Below, one piece after another: positions 56,687-64,000 of a stretch of DNA of 64,000 nucleotides (position 1 is its first letter; every line of letters starts with the position of its first letter). The notes beneath the pieces were generated by a model. That model was not told the DNA's origin and ran no database searches. It saw nothing but the letters and a program-made list of their open reading frames with translations. A program made the position numbers and the translations under genes. The stretch comes from Zantedeschia hybrid cultivar (Eukaryota > Streptophyta > Magnoliopsida > Alismatales > Araceae), in contig JARZZO010000003.1 in the NCBI GenBank assembly GCA_030544215.1, forward strand, positions 48,342,045 through 48,406,044, read 5' to 3'.

Positions 56687-58054
56687 CAAGTTAAGATGCT
56701 CATCCAGAGGTATGGTTCCTTTCCCAGCTATGGTAGCTAGGGTACCATCTGCTATGGTCACCTTATCTTGTCCTAAGAATAATGCATAAGAAGTAAAGAG
56801 GTTAGGAATACCCGTCATATGGTCAGTGGCCCCTGAATCGATGATCCAAGAGTGTCCACTGTGATGCGAGGCAACACTGGGTGCTGCTCCAGAAGTACCT
56901 GACGAGGTGATTGATGAAAAGGTGTCAAATGTGAGAGGAACTGCTGAAGGTTGGCTACATCGAAGGTGGACAACCCCACGAAGCTTCCTTATGTTCTTAC
57001 TTATGTGTTATCATCTGAAACAACCCCAAAAGGCTGATGTGTGACCTTTGTTGCAACAGCAGCCCCTTTATTTTGCTGGCCTTTCTTGAACTTGAGCGGC
57101 TTCTTATCAGGGTTCAACTCCCAACAGAACTCCACAAAGTGATTAGATCGTCCATAATGCGAACACTTTCTCTCACCTTTATGTGAATCCTTCCGTGTCC
57201 CATGTCCCTTTTTTGCAGTGCCCGTATTGGTGTTGATGAGGGCAGAGTGACCACCAACATTGGCCCCTCTTGTATCTACCTGCATAGTCTTCTTCCGTCT
57301 CTCTTCAGTTACCACCTTCTTGTAATATTGTTCAAGAGATAGAATGACCTCAAAATTCAGAATTTGAGATCTCAGCCCTTCATACTCAGAGTTGAGAAGA
57401 AACTTAAGAACCCTTTGGTCTTGGACATGCTTCAAGTACTTCTTGTGGTCTGCAACAGTATCCTAGTCCTTTATGGCGAAGGAATCTTGTTCCTCTCACA
57501 ACGCTCGCAAGGCACGATAGTACTTACATACGGAGTGGAGCATGTGCCTTGTTTAGTATCATGAATAGAAACTTCAAGATCATACAAATTCACAGGATTA
57601 GCCTCCTCACAGTACATCTCTTCAAGGATAAGCCACATCTCCTTTGCAGTTGACTTCCTCACAATATACTTCAATTGTCCATCAGTCACAGAGTTAAGAA
57701 TCCATGTCTTCACAATACTATCCTGATGTTCCCATTCTCTCATACTTCTCATCATCAATAGGAGATTATCCTCCCATTTATGTATCCAACCTTAGATCTT
57801 GCACTGATAAAAGTCTTGATGGCTACTGTCCAGTCCAAGTAGTTTGAGTCATTCAACTTCACAGGGGGAAGTCGAAAGTGAAAAATTTCCCCCTTGCTGT
57901 CACACCTGGAGGACGCTTCGTTTGTTGTCATCTCGGACATCTCCTTGCTCCTAGAGATGCTCAAGCATGTTGGAAGAGGAGTAGTAGTAATAAGAGAGGT
58001 GGCCGGCCCCTCAAAACCCTCAAAACAGGGTGTCGATGTAGGGACAATCTCCAA
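56687..58054 (-). pseudogene. Copia gag and protease
   Basis: The minus strand starts at ATG 58054. Gag has LNDSNYLDWTVAIKTFISAR (about 57860) and, after frame breaks, LKFLLNSEYEGLRSQILNFE (57410). The zinc knuckle is CSHYGRSNHFVEFC (57150), in which the second Cys is replaced by Tyr. Protease is at about 56850 with SWIIDSGATDHMTG, the copia DSG active site, intact. The frame is cut by the hAT at 56686. Confidence 0.85.
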
Positions 58055-58518
58055 AAAACCCTAACCAGGGTATATTCAGCAGTAAACAGTGGCCGACCTG
58101 ACCAAAACACTGAGCAAAAGTCTTGAGCAAGCCTCAAACAGGACTGTGGTCCACAAAGGAAACCCCAGATAGGGTTTCGGTGCAAATGAACCGGGGGCCG
58201 AACCCCTAGAAACACAGAAACAAGGGGATCAGACACCAAAACAACCCTAGAACAGGGGAGCCGGTCACCAAGAATTCCAGAACAGGGGAGCCGAACCTCT
58301 CTCCTGGTTCCCAAAAGCAGCGAAGTAGGACCACAGAAAGAGGGAACTACAGGCCTGGAGACACAGAACAGGGACCGCCGGCCTATTTCAATGCGTTTTT
58401 CTGGGGTTTTTTTTTTTTTCTCTGCTGTAAAGCCTCTCCACCAGGGTGTCTAGACGCTCCATCGGGCAAAGGAAAGAAGGCCAACTGGCCTAGGGTTTTA
58501 CTCCTCCTCTCTCACATG

Positions 58519-58529
58519 CTCTGATACCA
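58519..58529 (-). other. Copia primer binding site
   Basis: The minus strand reads TGGTATCAGAG immediately after the 5' LTR, complementary to the 3' end of initiator tRNA-Met, as usual for plant copia elements. Confidence 0.9.
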
Positions 58530-58778
58530 TGTAAAAAGAAGGAATACAAAGGTTGGAAGAGGCAAGGAAGAGGTGCGGCTGGCTCTCTCTCTCAACTAGA
58601 GAAGCCGGCCAGCACTCAAACAACTATATATAATGGGGCAAAAATACAATCACTAATGACATTTTTGCCCCTATAAACATAACATACAAGGGTAAAGCCA
58701 GAATAAAAAACATAGTAAACAAGTAAAAGACAGACAAAAGACATAACTGCCCCTACTTAACATCTATTTATTACTACA
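58530..58778 (-). repeat. Copia 5' LTR
   Basis: 249 bp, plus-strand TGTAAAAAGAAGG ... TTATTACTACA, with TG/CA ends intact. A TATA-like ATATATA lies at about 58625 and a (CT)n run at 58583. Confidence 0.9.
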
Positions 58779-58783
58779 GAAGG

Positions 58784-59175
58784 TATAAGAGTTTACAAAG
58801 TGATCTCCAGATTATCCACAAAAAAAATGATCCCACAATGGCAGAACAAATGATCAAAGCTTTCCTCAAACAATCCACAGAAAATACAGGAAGGCTCCTA
58901 GACGCGGAATAACCTTTTGAGTCAATCTGTGGGCAGGAAACTCCCTAAAGCCAAATTTCATAGGAAGATGTTGATCTTGTTTGGCAGAAGCATAGATCAC
59001 ACTATATGTTTCCATTTGACTGGTAATTACATTGACTAGGACAAGGGTGAGCAGCGGCTTACATTCACCAAAGCCCAATCCATATCTGGCATGTATGCAA
59101 GCAAGCTCTTCCAAGCCAGTCTAGGCACATCCCTATTGGTTTCAGACCACAGAGTCCATGTCTACTTGTTTTTGG
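58784..59175 (-). pseudogene. LINE zf-RVT fragment
   Basis: The minus strand gives KFGFREFPAHRLTQKVIPRL then, after a frame change, CIFCGLFEESFDHLFCHCGI, the zf-RVT zinc-binding pattern of plant LINE ORF2. The copia element inserted at its low-coordinate end. Confidence 0.65.
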
Positions 59176-59394
59176 CCAACATGCATTCAACATTTTTTTA
59201 AGATATGCCATTTTGTCAATGTGATGATGAAAATACCTACCCTTGACATCGCAAGCATTCAGTTAACATAGATTTGGTGTTGTATTTTGATGATGCCAAT
59301 ATTCAGTGTTTCAGTGTTTAACTACTACATTTTCTTCAAGCAAGCACTGGTGACTAGTGAAGAACACATGCAACATATTTTTAAAAATATTTAC

Positions 59395-59472
59395 CTGATC
59401 TGCACAAAATTTTGCTGACTCATACTGTTGGAGTTGATGAGTATTCTGAAATCCATTGGCTCCGTCAATAGC
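59395..59472 (-). CDS. ZW10: ZW10 exon (upstream of the giant intron)
   Basis: This 78 nt exon encodes AIDGANGFQNTHQLQQYES then AKFCADQ. The acceptor is GTGTCAG|GCT and the donor CAG|GTAAAT. This segment immediately precedes VVFILEKV.. in plant ZW10 proteins and joins it in phase 0. The sequence is open and closely matches the family, which argues that the gene is functional. The exon that should come before it was not seen in 59473-64000. Confidence 0.85.
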
Positions 59473-60985
59473 CTGACACACCACAAGAAATTTCCAACAG
59501 AAAGATGGTGAGCAGTAGCTAAAAGTAGATGATGAGCAGTGGCTAAAAGTAGACATCTTCACCAAATTTAGTTATATATATATATATATGAATTAGCTGC
59601 TATGCAATTTAGGATGTGTTCAGCAAAATCTTTGGTTGGAACTCAATTTTGGCTTTTCTTTTTCAAATGTTGAAAAATATTGAGTGAGAATGGTTATAAG
59701 TCGTAGCTGATATTGGGCAGTTACAAGAGTCAAACTTCCCCCACCGACCCTATTTTAAGCCAAATCTGGGAAGCTCAAAGCTGGAGGTTTCAATTCAAAG
59801 TCAAGAACTACAAAAATGGGTTCCAAGGCCTACTATCTATCCCTCAAAATAACTGGCTTCAAACCTGTGAAAGACTAAAAGTGCTTCCCATTGGAAGCTG
59901 TGATAGATATGGCCTTATTGTCCAAAAGAATTTCATACAGCAGATGAACTGTATCACTATATGTATACAGCTCCAAGGGGGGAAATGCTTTCCTATATTG
60001 AAACTTCAAGTTGCAGAAAATAAATGGAGCCTTCAAAAGTGGAATGCTGACTTGGAATGAAATAAACAAACTCAGTAAAAGGGAATACTCCGGAGGCAAC
60101 ATTTTGTGTAAGTGCCAACTTGATCCTCTTTCCTAGGGATCCCGGACACAACCGGGAGCATCCCTTGTTTCAAGGAGAGGAAGAAGGGTTATTCACAATT
60201 AATGTGAAAGATGACCCTTGCATCCATTGCTTTGAGTGTTTTAATAATGACTGATTTATGGCCCAAGAAATGGTAACGTGCATATTGGACGAATTTGATA
60301 ACCTGCTATATAAACATCATCAGCGAGGTGGGAATAACCTAACACAGGTTTCTTGCCTGAAATATAGCTTATTGAAGCGAAGCTGATATTTTATAAAAAG
60401 TACACTGCACTTGAGATGTAGACATAGGTAAATTTCAGTCATAATTTTGATTCAGTTCTATGACATACGCACTGTGGAAGTAGGCGCTGTGGTTGATTGA
60501 AGAAAGTCCACCACCCTTCCAACATTCTTGATGCCATTCTAGGCCATACCCTTTTTCTCTTTTCTCTGAGCTCGTTTCTCCATCAAAAGACTATAAAGCT
60601 TAAAGCAATTCTTGTCTTTTTGGAAGATGACCAAAAGGGAGCAAATTCATATACTGATATAAAAATATTCCAAGAAAAATCAAGAGAAAACCAACACTAA
60701 AAGGAATGTGATCTACCGAGATGACAGATGCTTTCTAACCCAAAAGTCTGTTCCTAACCACTCAAAAAACCAATCTCTTCTGTTTATAAATCACGTACAA
60801 CACCAGTGAATCTCTTCACCATGCCATCCTTACAAACTAGATAATCCCTGATCAATTTGATAAAGCGACTAATTATTGAAATCAAATGCTACTTTTGGAA
60901 CCAAAAGGCCACAATTATTAAAAGGCAAACTGCAAACAGAACAGTTAAACCTCAGTATACACAGAAAAAAAAAAAAAAAAAAGGG
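59473..60985. other. Unassigned sequence, probable ZW10 intron
   Basis: It contains an (AT)n run (59568-59590) and a short duplicated GTAGATGATGAGCAGTGG-type segment (59490-59550). Single-copy-looking sequence from 59700 to 60950 has medium-length plus frames (59713-60060) without a recognised family. A poly(A)-like run lies at 60965-60981. I saw no upstream ZW10 exon. Confidence 0.3.
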
Positions 60986-60989
60986 AGCA

Positions 60990-61500
60990 ATCCTTGTAAA
61001 GATGATAATTAAAGCTCAGTGATGACTTACTTGGATTAGAACTCCCCACCATCTTCTGCATCATCCCCAAACCACCACCATCCCAATTTGCCCTATTCAT
61101 GTACTCCCCAGCAACTTCCTTGAACATCTGGGTCAATCCAACAACATAGTCCCATACTGATTCAACTCTTAGTGATCACCAATCTCACTCCTCGAACTCT
61201 AATGTAAAACCAGTCAGTTACCTCAGCACGCACTCGTGCAAATCTAAGTTCTTGTTCACCTAGAGTTGCCACTCTTGTTCACCTAGAGTTGTCCAACCCA
61301 CTAATATTGAGTTCACCAACAAAGTTGACAATGTTCTGAAAGGTAACAGGATTCTGCTAGTAAGGAGGAAATAGCTCCATATCTCCTCACCTTTTCAATC
61401 CACCACTGTAGCCACTGTTGGGGCTCATCCATGGAATAATGCTGCATGGTCCATCCTCACTGGAGGTTCCGGAAAATGGAGCTTCCTTCTCAGGATTCTT
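60990..61500 (-). other. Unidentified exon-like block
   Basis: The minus strand reads GLTQMFKEVAGEYMNRANWD then GGGLGMMQKMVGSSNP (61136-61030), ending at a donor-like CCAA|GTAAGT. Upstream are ELRFARVRAE with a GTAACT donor-like end (61220), and MDEPQQWLQWWIEKVRRYGA in another frame (61425-61365). Composition looks like real protein rather than a transposon, but I do not recognise the family and the frames are broken. It could be a pseudogene fragment or exons of a gene in a ZW10 intron. Confidence 0.35.
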
Positions 61501-61574
61501 ATTATGAAACATGTTGGTAAACCGTTATCCAACATTATAATCCCCCTAAGTACTGGTCAGGTCATCTATTTCCC

Positions 61575-61703
61575 AGGGCCCGGTTTGATTGCAGAATAAT
61601 GTAGAATAGGACTTACCTGTGTTATTCCTTCTTATTCACTTTACTTGCGCATATTTCTTAACCCAAGTAAGAATGACTCATTTCGGAATAAGAGGGAACA
61701 AAC
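61575..61703. repeat. Possible small MITE
   Basis: GGGCCCGGTTTGATTGC and the inverse GGGAACAAACC bracket about 125 bp. GGGCC-type ends occur in hAT-related MITEs. No target duplication could be fixed. Confidence 0.3.
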
Positions 61704-62280
61704 CATGGTTTGGCAACTTGGTCCGATTCATACGAGTCGATTCTACCGGGCGATTACAAGACATACATATAGTCTGACTTGTCAAGTTGTGTCTTGCTCA
61801 ACCCAACTCGATGTGATTCATATCGTATTGCATGAGTCGGGCATGGTTCGACTCGATCTGACCTGATATGCCTCGATTGGATACGATGCAACTAGAAAAG
61901 GCTTGGAGGCATTTCTGTTCGCACAGAATGCTGGATTCCAGACAAAACAAACCTCTCTCCCCCTTCTTCCTTCACCCAAACCCTCTCTTTCTATGATTTC
62001 TTGAGCGAAAAGGTTGAATCCAAGCTTGAGTTTCCCTCTAAGGAGAAGGAGAGTGGAGGGTGTTGCATTGGGTTCCACCTGAGTCCCTGACCAAAGGCTA
62101 CGGCATGTTCCACCCGAACCCTAAGAGATTTCAGATAAATCTCATATTTTTTATCCTACCAAAGGTGTAAGCATGGTTTGCCAACTCAATGCGACCCAGT
62201 ATGACTAGGCAAGTTGTATCGATTTATGGGGTTTACGACTCTACCGAGTCAGTACGAATCTTTGGGAGTCAGAAGTAGTC
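61704..62280. repeat. Non-coding repeat with CATGGTTTG-type ends
   Basis: CATGGTTTGGCAACTTGG (61704) and CATGGTTTGCCAACTCA (62172) are direct rather than inverted, so two related element ends may be present. GACTCG/TCGATTC motifs are frequent between them. No coding region. Confidence 0.3.
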
Positions 62281-64000
62281 TTTTTTTTTTAGAAGTGGAT
62301 AGTACCGCAATTTTAAAAATAGAAAAGAAAGGGGATATACAAGTATAAGAGATAAAAACCCACAAAAATCCCCTGTACAAAAGGGATCACACCAAGACAG
62401 TGTGATCAATCAGGCCACCCACCCAAAAGAGACAAAAGATTGGAATGGGAAGGATGTAAATTAGCAATCAGCCTTCCTCATTCCATAATTACATCACTAA
62501 TAAAGGAAACTACACCATCACAGCTCCTTGACTAGTTCTTGAAAATCCTAGCATTCCTTTCGCCCCAAATGGTCCACAGGTCGCATGTAGGATCAACCAC
62601 CAGACCTTAGCATCACCAATAAAAGACCAGCCCTGCTGCCACTCTTTCAACAGGTCTTGGACAGTCCGCGGAAGAGTATGAAAACATCTAATCTTAGTGA
62701 AAATATGCTTCCATACTTCCATGGAGAAGGTGCACCTAACAAAAATGTGATCTATGTCCTCCTCCAGCAGTCCACAAAAAGTACAAGTAGGCTGAATGTT
62801 CTTCATAACAGCGGCCAGCCTATCCCTGGTGGGCAGTCGACCATGGGAAATCCTCCAAATCAACACTTTCACTTTCAAAGAGCTGCAAGGCTTCCACACA
62901 TGCTTCATAAATGGGTATCTCATCCCTCCATCACTAAGAAAAGAGTAGGCAGACTTCACAAAGTAGGAACCCCTGGAGTCCCACCTCCAGCTCACTGAGT
63001 CCTCCTTATCTCGGATGAGAGTGCACCCCTGCAAGGCATCAAAAAGGCCCAAGAATAGCTGGAATTCCTCATCAGTCAGATCTCTGCGAAACAATGGAGA
63101 CCACCCCTCCGAATCCCACATATCAGCCACTACAGCCGTCGTTGAGCATGATAGAAAAAAGCACAAGAAATCTCTCCCTCAAAGGAACATTATTACACCA
63201 CTTATCCTCACAAAAAAGCCACCGTCGACCATTACCCAGCTGATGCTGCAAGCCATTTAACACCATGTCCTTGGCCTGAAGAATACCTTTCCACAAATGT
63301 GAGACATGGTGGTTGCTGTCCAGTGCAATGTCACACACTCTACTTTGCCAGTTTGCCTGTAGTATTTTTGTTTGACAAGTTCCGTACAAATGTTGTCCTC
63401 AGCCACTACCAGCCTCCAAAGCCACTTCTCCAGAAGCGCCAAATTAAAATCCCAAACATCTTTAATTCCCAAACATCCTAACTCCTTGTCCATGCAAATC
63501 CTCTTCCAGCTCAAATCATGCCACCGTTTGAACTTATCCGAGACCCCATGCCAAAAAAAACCTGCATCGAATGGCTTCCAACTTTTTCGCCACTGTCACA
63601 GGGATCCGGAATAAGGACAAATAGTATATAGGGAGGCTGTCCAAGACTGAACGGCACAGCACCAGACGACCACCATAAGAAAGCAAGTTGCCTTTCCAAA
63701 CAGCAAGCCTAGATGAAAATCTCTGATGAACCTTACCCAAATCAGTATAGGGAAGTAGCCCACCGGACAACCCAACAAGTTTGCAGCACACTGAAGGAAG
63801 TCTTGATCAACATGGATACCCACTAACTAGCTCTTATTGAAATTGACTTTCAGCCCCGAAACATCTTCAAGAAACTGCAAGAGATGCTTGATCGTGCACA
63901 ATTGCTGAAAGAAGGGCTCCACAAAAAGGATAGTGTCATCTGCATACTGTAGATGAGTGACCTGTCTGCTAGAGGAATGTACCATCAAACCAGAGATGGT
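62281..64000 (-). pseudogene. LINE ORF2 3' half with poly(A) end
   Basis: The minus strand runs in from beyond the window. LQYADDTILF, with the catalytic YADD box, is at 63935-63946. Then SSRLAVWKGNLLSYGGRLVL (63720), ELGCLGIKDVWDFNLALLEK (63480) and SWRWDSRGSYFVKSAYSFL (62990). The zf-RVT domain has LKVKVLIWRISHGRLPTRDR and CTFCGLLEEDIDHIFVRCTF (62880-62720). The 3' tail ends in an A-run at about 62281-62291. Frames are broken near 63120 and 63260-63540. It is the best preserved ORF2 end in the window. Confidence 0.9.

Larger units (their letters stand above)
49075..58778 (-). mobile_element. Ty1/copia retrotransposon, interrupted by a hAT
   Basis: LTRs lie at 49075-49329 and 58530-58778 with a 5 bp duplication GAAGC / GAAGG (49070-49074, 58779-58783). 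PBS is at 58519-58529 and PPT at 49330-49340. The coding order on the minus strand is gag, protease, integrase, RT, RNase H, which defines Ty1/copia. Subtracting the hAT (52436-56678 plus 8 bp) leaves about 5.45 kb, a usual copia length. Stops occur in all parts, and the LTRs differ at a number of sites, so it is inactive and not recent. Confidence 0.95.
23330..59394 (-). other. ZW10: Apparent ~36 kb ZW10 intron filled with nested transposons
   Basis: It begins with donor CAG|GTAAAT at 59394 and ends with acceptor TTTCAG at 23330. The flanking exon ends, ...ESAKFCADQ and VVFILEKV..., are adjacent in ZW10 proteins and join in phase 0. Everything in between that I can assign is transposon or repeat. 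An alternative is that the gene was broken by rearrangement and is no longer spliced; the clean splice sites and open exons argue for a real intron, but transcript evidence is lacking. Confidence 0.75.

Noticed and set aside
59713..60060. 115-residue plus-strand frame as a gene
   Set aside because: No family recognised, no splice or promoter support, and it lies within what should be ZW10 intron on the other strand; left as unassigned.

Overview
This is plant nuclear DNA from a repeat-rich angiosperm. The evidence is one host gene with plant-type GT-AG introns, and plant transposon families: Ty3/gypsy and Ty1/copia LTR elements, plant LINEs with a CCHC ORF1, an Au-type SINE, and hAT elements with BED-finger transposases. 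I cannot name the species. No prokaryotic or organellar genes were seen.

Host gene. On the minus strand I find four exons of ZW10, the Dsl1/NRZ tethering and RZZ kinetochore subunit. One exon lies at 59395-59472. The next three lie at 23329-23171, 23097-22944 and 22848-22766. They join in frame. The two sides are separated by an apparent intron of about 36 kb (59394 down to 23330) filled with nested transposons. Exons upstream of 59472 and the final exon were not found, so only part of the gene is visible.

Layout. 1-2830: old LTR-type and other repeats. 2870-7870: minus-strand LINE remains. 7882 to about 21148: a long-LTR Ty3/gypsy-type element on the minus strand with gag and protease but no reverse transcriptase or integrase; its two LTRs carry an array of about 80 bp units, and its gag carries three copies of a zinc-knuckle module. 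21430-23330: unrecognised sequence and the ZW10 3' exons. 23525-30230: an inverted-repeat, satellite-like element split by a solo LTR (24034-26083) and by a deletion-derivative hAT (26248-28575). 30231-35755: LINE pieces, including a 559 bp tandem duplication. 35764-42089: three hAT elements inserted one inside another, each with TIRs and 8 bp target duplications. The innermost (36815-41511) is the long relative of the deleted hAT at 26248-28575. 42090-46390: LINE remains with a SINE inserted. 46540-48505: dispersed and foldback repeats. 49075-58778: a Ty1/copia element split by a third transposase-bearing hAT (52436-56678). 58784-64000: LINE remains, the ZW10 exon and an unidentified exon-like block.

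How it fits together. The only convincing host gene is ZW10; the rest is layered transposon insertion, largely inside one intron. The order of several insertions can be read from target duplications. The outer hAT entered a LINE ORF2, a second hAT entered it, and a third entered the second. The copia element was later split by a hAT. A solo LTR and a hAT separately split one arm of the inverted repeat. Every transposase and polyprotein frame examined has stops or deletions. The gag-pro element and the deleted hAT would need enzymes from elsewhere.
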